A DNA stretch of 64,000 nt from Apostichopus japonicus (GCF_037975245.1 NC_092563.1:17535594-17599593); one strand, 5' to 3'. Shown: positions 52,771 through 64,000, numbered from the stretch's first letter. Translations and numbers: made by a program. The notes: a model not told the origin generated them from the sequence alone.

Positions 52771-53279
52771 TCCAGCAGATTTATCAAAACGAGAGACTTA
52801 GTGATATTGTTCAATGCTTGGACGTTATTGCATGTGCCATTAATGCATGGTAGGCCTAGGGAATGGTTTATTAATTTGATTGTTTGTCCGGCTGTAAGCT
52901 TCAGTTGAGCTTTTATGACAGTGCCTGCTACATGCCTGTTACAACGTTGCTACAGCCCAGGAAAGATGCTGTCGCTTTATGCAATTGTGTTCAAATAACT
53001 GCCACATTGCAAATTTCCCCTTTGATTAGCTATAGGCTAAAATTTCGTAAGTGAATTTCGCAAGTTAAGTGTTAAAAAGGCTGACATATCAATGAATTCG
53101 GAAGTCATTTAGAGGTAACTTTCTAAAATTGTAAAAACATTCCTACAGAATTTGGCCATATATGGACATGCGGCCATTAATTGGAATGCACTTAAAACGA
53201 GTTATCTTTTTTTCATTCCTTGAGGGTCCAAAGTGCAATTTGAAATGCTATGGACATTAATTTAAAAAGTGATGATGTA
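52771..53279. other. Unique AT-rich spacer, nothing seen
   Basis: No repeat or coding feature is recognised between the satellite and its inverted outlier. Confidence 0.5.
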
Positions 53280-53367
53280 GTGGTCAGTTTAATTGGTCAA
53301 GCACTCCTTGGACTGGGTTCGACGCATTATGGTATTCTTCTACATTATCCTTAAAGTTCATGTTAAC
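53280..53367 (-). repeat. Inverted partial satellite monomer
   Basis: On the minus strand it reads GTTAACATGAACTTTAAGGA, then ACCATAATGCGTC and GTGCTTGACCAATTAAACTG, which is half a monomer of the 50490-52770 array. It is cut at 53368 by a family A element. Confidence 0.85.
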
Positions 53368-53524
53368 CAGGGGCGTATCCAGGATTTTCTAATCCGGGGG
53401 CGCGAATTACTATCTAAGCGGAGCGCCACCATCGGTTGGCGCGCAGCGTACAAGAAAACTTCTTGTTTTGATACCACCCAGATCACCGGAAACGGCATTT
53501 CTCGGGCTTGAAATGACCAACCAG
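53368..53524 (+). repeat. Family A, copy 3, left part
   Basis: It begins CAGGGGCGTATCCAGG and matches 33997-34155. It breaks at ACCAGATG, where another element begins. Confidence 0.8.
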
Positions 53525-54435
53525 ATGCAGGGACGGATCCAGGGGGAGGGGCCCGGGGGGCCCGGCCCCCCCCCCTTTTTGAAAATCCTGATTTTTTTTT
53601 TTTTACCGCGTTCGAGGGAAAGGGCCCCATGCGTGATCAGTGGCGTAGCTACGGGGGGCCTGGGGGCCGAGGTCCCCCATGAAATAGGCTGGCCCCCCCA
53701 CTGGCCCCCACTGGGAATGGGGTAAAAAAAATGTTGTAAAAATATAAAAATAAGTGCGATTCACTTATATTTTTTGTTCAATTATTTGGGAAATAGAGTT
53801 ACACAATTATCTCGTCTGCATCTGGCAGAATAAGAAAATACAATATCTGTAGCAATCATGAGAATGGTCACACAGCATGGCATGGCAATGGTCGATGCGA
53901 CGATTGCGACCATATACCACAAACCTTGTTGTGCTGCGCGATATCGATATCTGCTGAAAATATGTTCAGTGCTTCCACCTAGCGCAACAATCTATCAAAA
54001 GATTGGCTCCGTTTGTACTGAGCCGAGGTATCAGGTTTTCATATATTGCCTCGAGTCAAATGAATATATGCAGGCGCGGATCCGGGGGGGGGGTCCAGGG
54101 GGTCCGAACCCCCCTGCTCTTGGCCCAAAAAAAAAAGAAAAAATAATTAAATTAAACGCCAATTTTAAACATGTAGGACGTCAGAAAAGCGGTAATCCTC
54201 ACAAGTCATCCAGGTGTGTCTTTTCCGTCAAATGAACTATAGTGTGCACGCGTGCTACACGTGTCAAAAATGCATAACGATCTCAATTGTCTGACCGAAA
54301 AATTTCAAAATTGAGGTGGTGTTCGAATTTTTTTGGGCGGTGAGGTTACAGAGCGGTAGGCTGCTAGGATGCGCTAACGAATTTTTCATGAGCAAACCCC
54401 TCACCCTTCCAGAATCCTGGATCCGGCCCTGCATC
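53520..54435. mobile_element. Inverted-repeat-bounded insertion, composite hAT-like
   Basis: GATGCAGGGACGGATCCAG at the left is inverted at 54417-54435 with one mismatch. Internal hAT-like starts are seen at 53638 (CAGTGGCGTAGCTACGGGG) and near 54072 (CAGGCGCGGATCC), each followed by G/C runs. No target duplication is visible, so this is probably a nest of truncated elements. Confidence 0.5.
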
Positions 54436-54599
54436 AAACAGTGGTGACGGGAGGGGATTGGGGGCTAAAGGCATTATGATTTTTGTATCATCTCAACTCA
54501 TCTGATATGTAATACCATATTTCATAGATTGTTTTTTTCTCATCAATTGAGAAATTGCAGACATGAGATCCATATTTTCAGGCTAGGTACATGCTGCTT

Positions 54600-55165
54600 A
54601 GAATACTCGGGAAGTGCCGTTTCCGGCCACCTGGGGGGTTTGTAAAGCCAAAAATTTTCTCTGTACGCTCACATTTCTCGTGAATAAACTCACTTCAAAA
54701 CATACCGAAAATGTTGTACACTATAAAAAAAACTTCCTTCAACCCCCAACAGACCGGTCAAAATTGCACGAGTAGAAGGAAGTTGGTCAGAAATTTTCGC
54801 AGAATGTTGGTCAGAAATTTTTCAAAAATTCAGACACAGTTAATTTATTGGTGTACAAATATTAAAACCTCTTATAAAGGCTATTATAAAACTTCGTTGA
54901 AGGAAATGAAAAAATAGCAGATATTCCCGAATCCGACCACTACACACATAGGCGTAGGAGGCGGGGGCAGCCCCTTATCGCCATCACTAATGTAAAAGAG
55001 AGTTTTGACATAATTGGACCTCCATGCTTTTTCTACATCTACATAAGACATTTCGTTGTTTACATTAGCATCCCGCGGTATACTGCGCAATTTCACTGAC
55101 GGACCGTACGGTACACGATGGCATGCGATGTAATAACCAAAGCTTGCTCATATGATATTAACATG
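54600..55165 (+). repeat. Family A, copy 3, right part (with an inverted core piece)
   Basis: 54668-55165 matches 34380-35085, including GGACCGTACGGTACACGATG. Bases 54600-54665 read as the inverse complement of the family core (GGAAGTGCC...GTACGCTC), so the copy has suffered an internal inversion. Confidence 0.7.
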
Positions 55166-55199
55166 TTGAACGCGCGCAAAGCCCGCGAAAATTGTTGGT

Positions 55200-55560
55200 T
55201 ATTTTTTTCAGGCAAGTCGGACTGTTATTTGGCTTTTCATCCTGGAACACCATTTCATGCTCACTGATACGATTTGATATCTGCTGTTTGCTCTACAAAT
55301 TCGAACAGGCGCGTAGCGAGGTATAGTATTTGCCAAGGGAGGGGCGAAGCCTGTAGGCAAATTATCTAAGCGTAGCGCCACCATAAGTTGGCGTGAAGCG
55401 AACAAGAAAATTTTGGCCGAAAAATGCCTCCCAGATCGCTGAAAATGGCACTACCCAGGACCATTTGTTGGCGCGGAGCGTACAAGCAAATTTTGGCTGA
55501 AAATGTCTCCCAGATCGCTGGAAATGACACTTCCCAGGCCTTGTAAGTTGCATCTAAGCA
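55200..55560 (+). repeat. Family A cores and a related fragment
   Basis: Two cores (ATCTAAGCGTAGCGCCACCA at about 55364; GTTGGCGCGGAGCGTACAAG at about 55467) are followed by CTCCCAGATCGCTG. The part 55235-55305 matches 6110-6175. CAGGCGCGTAGCGAGG at about 55307 looks like another hAT-type terminus. Confidence 0.65.
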
Positions 55561-55743
55561 TTTTCTGTTTTGAAATTACTAGCGATATCATTCAAAAAAT
55601 ATGTTGAATGGGGGGGGGGGGTGGGCGGTCGCCCTCTTCCCAAAATGCGTCATGTTCCCCGACGACACGGTCGAGTTCGAGACTAGCCACAGTTGGTTTC
55701 ATAGCACAATTCTACAATTGTTTAAGCCGTATACACACGCACA

Positions 55744-56066
55744 CAGTGGCGTAGGGAGGTACTTTTGAGTGGGGGGCTGAAGACTGATGGCCGGCCTGGG
55801 GGAGGGGTTTTTTTGCATTTCCAGGTGGCCTCAGATCCAATTTGGTGCAATGTAGCACACTTTAACTCCCACTCCATTGTGTAAAGAATTTTGCATTTTC
55901 ACCTGGCCTTAAATGCAATTTGGTGCTCCAAATGAGATTTTTTTTCTCATTTGGAAATGAAAAAGGGGTTTTCTGCCTTGCGGAGCGGGGGGCGGAATGA
56001 TACTTCCGCCCCCCATATTTTTCACTGGGGGCTGGCGCCCCCCAGCCCCCGGTTCCTACGCCCTTG
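55744..56066 (+). mobile_element. hAT MITE copy 2
   Basis: It starts CAGTGGCGTAGGGAGG, ends GGTTCCTACGCCCTTG, and is flanked by identical CACGCACA (55736-55743 and 56067-56074). At 323 bp it lacks part of the interior found in the other two copies. Confidence 0.93.
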
Positions 56067-57123
56067 CACGCACACGCGTTATGATAGACCATATATAGTA
56101 TATATATATAGATCATGAGTGAGAGAGGAAAATGGAAACGTCCAAAAATGGAGTTGTCGATGTATACAGGGGTGGGGGTTAGTCACACGCCCCTTACGAA
56201 ATCATTGATCCGTCACTGGCTAACCTGTGTATATAATAGGGATCAGCGCTGTAATGATGTCACTGTTCCTATTTCTCTTCCTGGTGTCTTGGCGTTTTAC
56301 TTTTACTCCCTCCTTTTCTCCTTTTCTCTTTTTCTTCTTATTCTTTTCCCTTCCTTCCCCTCCTCCTCCCCCTCCTCCTCCTCCTCCTCCTCCTCCTCTT
56401 TTTTTCCTCTCTTTTTGCCTTTTTTCTTCTCTTTTTTTCCTCTCTTTTTTCCTCTCTTTTTTCTTCTCTTTTTTCTCTCCTCTTTTCTTACCCGGGGGGC
56501 GCGCGCCCCCAACGCCCCCATGGATACGCGCCTGTTCTGGGCGGGGGTTCCCACCCTTCCCCAACTGGCAGACATTACATATATCCTAGTGAAAATACTT
56601 AAATATGTAACAAATATCAGCGGTACAACCTGAACATTTTTCAAATTTTGTAAAATATAGCACAATTTTGCACCCAAGCACCCAAAGAAAAGGGGAAACC
56701 ACTCCCTTCAGACCCATCCCTTGGGCGTTATAATAACAACCCCACCCCCCCCCCGCACCTAATAAATAATGATATAAAAAGGGGCGATAACACTGAGCAT
56801 TATCCAAATTAAAAAAAATTATTCATAACTTTACTACATAAGCATCCCCCATTACTTCCAGCCCATTACCTGTTTATGAAATTAAGTTTGCAAAGGCTGA
56901 AAGGTATAACGCCAAATTATTACGGAACTTTGACCTCACAGTGTGACGATAGCTTGATCTAATTACTGTCATGCATGCTTCAGTTCTCCTTATTTGGAAG
57001 CCGCACACCAATTGGGTTTTCTCTGCTCTTCGTTAGCTTTGTGTTCGCTATTTCGTTTTGTATGTGCAACGCCCTCAGTACCGATACTCGATTTCTCGAA
57101 AACGTGCACCGTGTGAGACGAAG
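56067..57123. other. Repeat remnants, no gene
   Basis: Apart from the polypyrimidine tract there is a hAT-type right end (ATGGATACGCGCCTG at about 56519) and C runs near 56742. The stretch 56245-56330 resembles 6185-6240. Confidence 0.4.
56320..56485 (+). repeat. Long polypyrimidine tract with (CCT)n
   Basis: About 165 bases are almost only C and T, with roughly 12 CCT units and then CTCTTTTTT-type units. A G/C-rich inverted block (CCCGGGGGGCGCGCGCCCCC) follows at about 56493. The open frames here are low-complexity artefacts. Confidence 0.9.
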
Positions 57124-57368
57124 ATGAAGGTGAGAGGAAAGAGTTGGGATACCTTTTGATCTTTTTTTAAATGGAAAGTACCCTTTTTTTATATTCAAAA
57201 CGTGACCTTTTTTCTTTACAGCAATTATGAAAAGTGTTATTAAAACGTGTCCTTTTGTTATAAACCATTAAAAACTCACTCTCTGTTCTGCAGGTATACT
57301 TCCAATTGGCTTTTACCTTTGCGATGTCCCTTTACAAATCAGATGTTCATCTTACAATGTGGCAATAG
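57124..57368 (+). CDS. Candidate two-exon small secreted peptide (weak)
   Basis: ATGAAG at 57124-57129 is followed by a strong donor (AAG|GTGAGA), and a strong acceptor (CTCTGTTCTGCAG) precedes 57294. The join would encode MK-VYFQLAFTFAMSLY-KSDVHLTMWQ and stop at 57366-57368, 26 residues with a signal-peptide-like start. The splice signals are good, but such a short product could be chance, or the start of a gene whose frame I have wrong. Confidence 0.22.
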
Positions 57369-59003
57369 CACTAAGTTTAGATCTTGCAATTTTGCCATTT
57401 AGCCAGCTATTCACAATGAATGTAACCATGAATTATGAGTCTAAATGTCCTTTTCATAGAGCCTTCCGATATGGCTATATTCAGGGGGTAGGAGCCGAGG
57501 CACTGGGGCACATGCCACCCCCCCCCCACTTTTTTTTCCAAAGTAGCAAATGTGCCCCACTGGCAAATAAAATTGCCTCTATGATGAAGAACTGTCTTTT
57601 GGATATCTTAAGTCTGTTAATTTGATATTTTATTTTAAGTATTCACGTGCACCATACTAGTATCGATAGCATATATACTAACACACACATCACATATATT
57701 TAAGTGATATGGCCGGTGTGTATCGGTTTATAGTATAACGAGTGGTGGTTGTGGAATGAGAAAGTGCCCCTCTGATGTTGTGCCCCCACCACCTGTAGGA
57801 AGCTTAATCCCCCCCCCAGCCCTTGGCTATATTAACAATATCAATCAATAATTAAGTCTCAACCGAGGAGCTGACCTCATTATGATGTGTATATATTCTT
57901 AAGGTGCATTTCATTCAAAATGTATATAAACCTTAAAATATCGTAATATGCGTAGAATTTGTAACCCCCCACCCCACCCACCCCCCCCCCCCGCGCATCC
58001 ATCACCATCATCATCACCTTCATTATTAACCATGTTTCCTATACAAAATCACGTTCAATCTTGTTGCAAACTTTACTTTATTAATTTACTTTTGTTTAGC
58101 TAATTTGGAACCTTACATAATCCAAGATCAAACAAAGGATTTGAGATTGAGGAAAAAGTCAAATCTTATGTAATATGTATGTATAACATCACACGTGTTT
58201 CGAGTTCACTTTTATACAAATTGGGACATCATCTACCATGAATATCTAGCAAACGGTTCGACAGAATGAAAATTTAATTTTCAATATGATGCTTAAAATA
58301 TGTCCATCTCTTTCAGGTCAACACATCTAAAATTTTATTATATTTCATTGCAGAAATTGCGTTAAATTACAGAACATTAATTTTACTACCTTATGAAGCA
58401 ATCCTACCTTTTTTTAATATGTTAAAAATCAACGTTTCAATCAATCATATATCAATTTTTTTCCTTTGTGCGTCAAACGTCTACTCCAATAAAGTTAGGT
58501 CAAACAGTAAATATCCTCCAAAATATGTCAGCCAGTAAGATACTAAGTTAGTAACTTCCCATGATGTAAAGTCACTAGCCTACATTATACGCTCTGTTCT
58601 TTCGGCATCCCATAGTAATCCATAGTTGAGTAAAGTAACTTCACAGCACATATAACAATATTACGATAATAGAGCCCGAGATACAATTACGTAATTCTTT
58701 CCCGATACTTCAAGATACGCAGTATAGCTCAAACCGCGTTCATATTATATGATTTGTTGCAGATTTATGTCGTGATAAATATTTTGCTTTGAATGCGGAA
58801 CTTGTCGCCATGCCGTATATCCATTTAATAATGCATATATTCAATATAATATATTTTTATTAACTTTTCTTCTGTTCTTTATTTATTAATTAACTTTGAC
58901 TTAATTGGTGAGCATTAATGTGATACATTATTTGCGCGATGTGATTTGCATACTCGACTATCACCGTTGACCCATTTTCGTACGTGTCACGGTTATATTG
59001 AAG
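57369..59003. other. No gene recognised
   Basis: There are C runs near 57518, 57811 and 57977, and a hAT-like G/C block at 57485-57540. From 58040 to 58980 the sequence is very AT-rich and unique-looking. Confidence 0.5.
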
Positions 59004-59384
59004 CAAGGGCGTAGGAACCGGGGCCGGGGCTGGGGGGCGCCAGCCCCCCAGTGAAAAATGTGGAGGGGCGGAAGTATCATTCCGCCCCCCCCCCCCCCCG
59101 CTTCGCAAGTCAGAAAACCCCTTTTTCATTTCCAAATGAGAAAAAAAATCTCATTTGGAGCACCAAATTGCATTTAAGGCCAGGTGAAAATGCATAATTA
59201 TATACAAAATGGAGTGGGTGGGCTGAAGTGTGCTATATTGCACCAAATTGCATCTGAGGCCACCTGGAAATGCAAAAAAATTCCAAAGGGAAGGGGGACA
59301 CCCCCTCCCCTTAGACCCCTCCCCAGGCCGGCCATCAGTCTTCAGCCCCCCCCCCCCACTCAAAAGTACCTTCCTACGCCACTG
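59004..59384 (-). mobile_element. hAT MITE copy 3, inverted
   Basis: On the plus strand it reads CAAGGGCGTAGGAACC to CCTTCCTACGCCACTG. It is flanked by identical TATTGAAG (58996-59003 and 59385-59392). At 381 bp it is the fullest copy. Confidence 0.93.
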
Positions 59385-61527
59385 TATTGAAGCTAAGTGA
59401 TAAAAAACTTTCAGCGGTGTCTTTGTTTGATAACTTGCAATCACTTAAATCTGCATGAATACGTACCTGTAACATTAAATTAAATTAATGCTACTGAATT
59501 TAATTCAATTAAATTTCATATTTATCATAAATTTAAATTAAGAAACATACATGTGGATGATTAATTTTATTATTTTGTAATAACCATCTCTCCGTTTTAG
59601 CATGACCTATTTGTAAGGAGGTTCTAAGGAGGTATAATAACAAAACAAAACTTTTTTTCTACAGTTGCCAATACACATCGGTAAGTACTAAATAACAGCC
59701 AAACTAAGTACATGAGATCCATTTCCGCGATACATTGGGGTTCGTTTTGACTCAATATACTAGAACGAATATTGTGCTCTACGTATACTGCGTGTAATAT
59801 TAGCTAAAACAAGCATTGACTGGTTCATTCTCACGATGTGTACCCAGGGAGTTGTTATGGAACTCCCTGGTGTAGTATAGGCCTACTTCAATAATCTCAC
59901 TCAACGGTTACAATATGAATATCCTCGCGCAGTTCTTTCCGTTCCAACTCTCGCACGGGTTTCCGCCGGTATAGCGAGATGACCAATACAGCATTCCTCG
60001 CATAGCTGACTCACATACTCCGCATAGCGACGGGGAAGCCGAAGACGATCACCCGGCCCTCTGTTGATCATATCGAAGCTCAATGGTATAGAGTCAACAT
60101 TGAACAGGGAAGATTTTAATCAACTCAGAACGAAATATCCAGCCTGTTTTATTTTTATTATTATCATTGGGTTAATCTTCAGTTAGGTAAGTGCATTGTT
60201 ATACAATACAACTTCTTTCAGTTAAGTAGCTAGTTATACCCAGTCTCAAGAAAGTAGAACGGCTTATACCTTACGTCATATTCATAGATTATAACAAAGA
60301 AAACTTATAAGATATCTTTAATATTCTACATTTGATATATGTTGCTTGTTCGTTACTGGATTTCTCAAATGCAGTTGAAGGTTTTCTTCTGCTTGTATGA
60401 GATTACACCTTAAATGCAGTACACTTGCAGTGGTATTTCATCTATTTTGGTTAAGGTGTATCAAGGGTAGCTCTTTCGAAGCGCCAATTTTACATTCGAG
60501 AAGCTAATGCTCATATTAGGAGCTTATATGTACGAAATTAAGTCTGAGAGAGAACCTCCCTTTAAAGGTAATCTGTATAGGCCCCAAATTATAGCACGCT
60601 ATAATTGCTAGAAGTTTTCAAAAAGTACTTTCCTGGATGTCTTTACTCTCCAAATTGTTTTCAGACATTTTTAAGGAACACACAATGTGACTGAATGTCC
60701 CAGTGAGGAAAATTACCTCGAAGATTGTAATAAAAACAGTTTATGAATTTTGACCAAAGGTGACCATATTTGAATATCTGGAGCCAGTACATATTTGAAT
60801 ATTTGGAGCCAGTACAGCACACCCTTAAGGTGCCCGCCTTTACGCAATAAGAAAAAGAATTAAACTTAGGAAGTGTAAGTAAGCATTCGTAATTTCCAAT
60901 TATCAATATGTGATATAATGGGGTTGTCTATATCTGTATAGCATTTCAGTTGGTGCAGGCATATAGTGTATTTGAAGATTAGTCAACACAACGATCTGGG
61001 TTCATCAGAAAATAATCGTTTAAGACAAGATGTCAGGACCTCAGTGGTTGAGCGATTAATCAGGACTGTTTCACTCACCGTAAATCTACATTAGAGCAAT
61101 TTTAAGACTCCGAAAAAAGAGGAGAGAGTTTTGATTGTAATTATAGCAGCAATAATATCGTATGTGTTTGGTTTTGTGCTAGGAAATTTTTTTGAATCCA
61201 GATTCTAGAAAGTTTCAGTAAACACCGAATGAGATCTATAAAGTGTTGTTTAATCGAGTTAATAACTTGGAATCGTGTCATATCTTTTGTGTTACACGTG
61301 ACTTGAAATTACTTGTAGGGTAAATTGACTTGTGACTGGACTTGCCTTGACTAAAATGACTTGTTGACAATAATGGAATCTGTACGTATGTATGGTGCTA
61401 ATGAATAAATTCATATTAGGGCAGTTAAATCATATTCTTTTAAATTGTTTAATTTCACTCTTTTTCTACATATTCTTGTTTCGCTCAAATCATTAACGAT
61501 CATTCCTCCTTCACAGATGAGATCACA
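59385..61527. other. Upstream region of the F-box gene
   Basis: A less AT-rich, CpG-containing patch at 59900-60110 has two overlapping minus-strand frames but no recognisable domain. A 25-base direct duplication lies at about 60768-60818. A pyrimidine-rich acceptor-like site, CCTCCTTCACAG, at about 61505-61516 suggests a non-coding first exon somewhere upstream. Confidence 0.4.
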
Positions 61528-62748
61528 ATGGCTAGGAGTGACGTCATCTTCAGAGCTGGTCGATGGAACGAATTACCTCGCCATATTATCCTTGTCGTAT
61601 TTTCACACCTTCCTCTGCGAGACCGATTCTCCGCCTCTCTAGCCTGTAAACTATGGAGTAGCTGTTTCAATAGCCCTGTCTTATGGAAAGAGATTATCTT
61701 CCGACTCGAAAAGGCAGAAGACGCCCAAAGATGTTTGGTCTCCGTTGATAAATATGGCGGCATTTTACGAAATTTAAGAATTGATTTGAATCCTAAGGAT
61801 TCTATAAATTGTACAAACGCCAGCAGAGTTCTGACCAATTTGGCAAGATGCAAGGAACGTTCGTTGGAAAGAGTGTCGATTAATTTTACGGAAGGAAATC
61901 CATTGTTTTTCAGGGGAGTGGATATTTTATGCAGCCTGGCTGAATTATTTGGTCCACCTGACCCTAAAATTCGTTTCTCTTCATTCTTAAAAGTACTAGA
62001 TTTGAGTGAAATGGCAATAGCTTTTGATGACAAGCTCATCAATTTACTCTCTGGAAATCATCAACATTTGGAAGTCATGAATATGCAAAACAAGTCTCTG
62101 ACGTGTAGAGTTACTCCAGAGTGTATGGAAGTTTTTGTTCGAAAGTGTCGGAAACTTAAGGTTTTAATTACATTTTACAAATGTTTATCAGAACAAGTTC
62201 TTTTTGCAATGACGGAGACAGGTCGTGAGCCCATGCAATTTTTGTCCGTTCTGTGCAAAATGGAGGAAAAATATCATAGAGGAATAACGAACGAGGCGTG
62301 GTCAGTGATCGGATGCAAGTTACCTGATTTGAAAGTTGCAATACATTTTGATTATACCACTGATCGGGACCAAATCAGAAAAATTTTGCTTCCAATGATC
62401 CCATTGGCTGAGCTAGACATCCGCTCGCTGTCCGACGTTCATCAAGAAGTCCATTTGGCGGGAAAGTATTATCATAATAGTTTAGAAAGTGTGACCATCA
62501 GCACGACACACTCTGACCAATTAGAAGAGTCGTTTGTGTATCTAGCGGCTCACTCGACGAAATTAAGAATGTTACACAGCTTCTGCGGATTACACAAGAG
62601 CACAATCCAATCTATTCGGGAATTTCGACCAGAACTCCAAAAATATACACTTCAAGAAAATGACACCGAAGACTGTTCTCTACCGCTGATATTTCAGGGG
62701 AGATTCGCCCAAGTGGAAAGGATGAAAGAATTGGGAATGTACGGTTAA
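61528..62748 (+). CDS. FBXL8: F-box protein, FBXL8-like, single coding exon, 406 aa
   Basis: Residues 13-58 form an F-box (WNELPRHIILVVFSHLPLRD, then SLACKLWSS and SPVLWKEI), which binds SKP1 in SCF ubiquitin ligases. The rest has degenerate leucine-rich character. Family-like landmarks fit FBXL8 and the related FBXO33/FBXO39 group: NEAWSVIGCKLPDLKV in the middle, then SLESVTI, LRMLHSFCGL, and the C-terminal IREFRPELQKYTL. It would choose substrates for ubiquitination; the substrate is unknown. The coding region has no intron. The ATG at 61528 has a good context (ACAATGG). An earlier ATG at 61517, just after a likely splice acceptor, opens a short overlapping frame that stops at 61642 and could dampen translation. 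FBXL8 is the best match, but orthology is not proved. Confidence 0.88.
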   Translation: MARSDVIFRAGRWNELPRHIILVVFSHLPLRDRFSASLACKLWSSCFNSPVLWKEIIFRLEKAEDAQRCLVSVDKYGGILRNLRIDLNPKDSINCTNASRVLTNLARCKERSLERVSINFTEGNPLFFRGVDILCSLAELFGPPDPKIRFSSFLKVLDLSEMAIAFDDKLINLLSGNHQHLEVMNMQNKSLTCRVTPECMEVFVRKCRKLKVLITFYKCLSEQVLFAMTETGREPMQFLSVLCKMEEKYHRGITNEAWSVIGCKLPDLKVAIHFDYTTDRDQIRKILLPMIPLAELDIRSLSDVHQEVHLAGKYYHNSLESVTISTTHSDQLEESFVYLAAHSTKLRMLHSFCGLHKSTIQSIREFRPELQKYTLQENDTEDCSLPLIFQGRFAQVERMKELGMYG

Positions 62749-64000
62749 CAAACTGCGAAAAGATGACATTTTAAGCCTGAAATTAAGTCTATATTCCTTT
62801 TGGTATATTTTTTGGGTATATTTATTGCTATCCGAGCTACGACGTACACAGAGTTGTATTGGTGGACAAATTCTTAATTTCCCCTACTGAGTTCATTAGG
62901 GGGAATGATTCTTTAGGGAAGGGCCAAAGGTGGATCCAAGATTTTATAATCTGAGGGCCTCCCCCAAGGAAAAAGGGTAAAGTTTTAGACGTCAAATGGT
63001 GCATACTGAGGCATATTTATAGACAATAAAACTAATTAGGAATATAATTATAACTAGACGCAATGTTATGCTTATAGGTGCGTCTGATTTTTTTTTTGTG
63101 TCAGAGGTTGGATCGGTCCTCATGGCGTATTTCGCCTAGAGTGGTCTACTTGTTTTCTGACTGAATATCAAAAAATCCCCACGGTGAACTTTTCCGCCAT
63201 GCAGAAAGCCAAAAAAAAATAACTACTTGATTTAGTACAATATGATGACTTTACCTGCGGGAATGTATATACAATGGAGGAAAAAAACAGCAAACATTGC
63301 TTCGAGTCCGGATCCGACGGTAAAAACTGAAATATTCTCTCGTAGAAAGCAAGTGAAGTCTGTTATTTTACCTCCAAATGTACAAGGAAGTTTTGTTTTC
63401 TTTGGAAGGAGATTTTGAAACTTTGGCTATGATGATATCATCAACCTTTATCATCTAATTTTGGCTGTAAATCGATAGGGTGAGGGGGGGGTACCATTTA
63501 CTCCCAATAACATTAGTAGATTGGCTTCGAAAGAACGTTTGGTAGGATATCTGTGTCAGGGAGGAGGAGGGGGAGGGAGAGGGGATTAGAGGGAGGTCCA
63601 GCATTTCGATGAACAGTGCAGCGTTTTCTTGAAAGTGCAGTTGAACAGAAAATACCTTGACGAACGTTTCCGACCCATTACTGCTCACTGATAGAAGAAA
63701 CCAAAAATTAAATGAGAGACTTTTGACTATATTCTTTCATACTTTCTATATTACAAATATTTTACATAGCGTAAGGTAACCTCACACTCAATATATTTGA
63801 CTGTGTTTTTAAACATCCTTAGCCAACAGAAATATGATGAATGTATAGATACCAGTCTTTACAATGTATCAAGACAGGGTTGTCCAACCTTTTGCAGAGG
63901 AGGGCCACATGGAATGATTATGATGAAGGAAGGGGCTGAATGAACCCTACGCTCGATTTTTCGCCCGAAGCCCAAGGCAACAAAATGTGAGCACTGCGCG
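62749..64000. other. F-box gene 3' flank, no further gene
   Basis: A purine-rich G/A tract lies at 63560-63600 and a G run at 63484-63490. No coding frame is convincing up to the end of the window. Confidence 0.5.
63025..63030 (+). promoter_or_regulatory. Possible poly(A) signal of the F-box gene
   Basis: AATAAA lies 277 bases after the stop codon. No closer copy is seen. No cleavage site can be named. Confidence 0.4.

Noticed and set aside
56115-56677. Several open frames on both strands over 110 codons
   Set aside because: They span the polypyrimidine tract and hAT-like G/C blocks; composition explains their length.
61500-62042. 180-codon minus-strand open frame
   Set aside because: It is the antisense shadow of the F-box gene, whose own frame shows clear domain motifs.

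Overview
This is AT-rich eukaryotic nuclear DNA from an animal: spliced genes with small exons and long introns, a decayed Jockey-type non-LTR retrotransposon, many hAT-like DNA transposons, satellites and microsatellites. I read it as a marine invertebrate, most likely a deuterostome such as an echinoderm. That is an inference from the gene families and repeat style, not something the sequence proves.

Three genes can be supported. (1) 8375-25166, plus strand: a complete eight-exon chromodomain Y-like (CDYL) gene. All splice phases agree and the product is 614 aa, with an N-terminal chromodomain and a C-terminal crotonase-fold domain. (2) 38985 to about 46660, minus strand: the 3' end of an unrecognised gene, assembled here from small exons at 46250-46285, 46091-46141, 40257-40335 and 38985-39130 whose phases fit. 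An upstream exon at 46596-46657 has an in-frame stop. A Jockey element and a minisatellite lie in one intron. (3) 61528-62748, plus strand: an intronless 406-aa F-box protein resembling FBXL8. Two weaker gene candidates are at 38673-38886 (minus) and 57124-57368 (plus).

Layout. 1-8.3 kb holds repeats: a terminal-inverted-repeat (TIR) element at 3152-3422 and a 1.9-kb hAT-like element at 4734-6668 with a perfect 8-bp target duplication. 8.4-25.2 kb is the CDYL gene; its introns carry a 297-bp tandem duplication, a tetranucleotide microsatellite, a 100-bp triplication, adjacent palindromes and a 2-kb higher-order repeat full of AGGTCA half-sites. 25.2-33.9 kb has no gene I can support. 34-37 kb holds a large interspersed repeat (family A) and an array of eight 162-bp tRNA-like, Pol III-style units. 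38.9-46.7 kb is the minus-strand gene with its inserted LINE. 48.8-49.9 kb has two TIR elements. 50.5-52.8 kb is a 182-bp satellite interrupted by a hAT MITE. 53.3-59.4 kb is a nest of family A and hAT-like elements. 61.5-62.8 kb is the F-box gene.

The genes share no obvious pathway; the window looks like ordinary gene-plus-repeat euchromatin. The most interesting non-standard structure is the tRNA-like array at 35247-36480.
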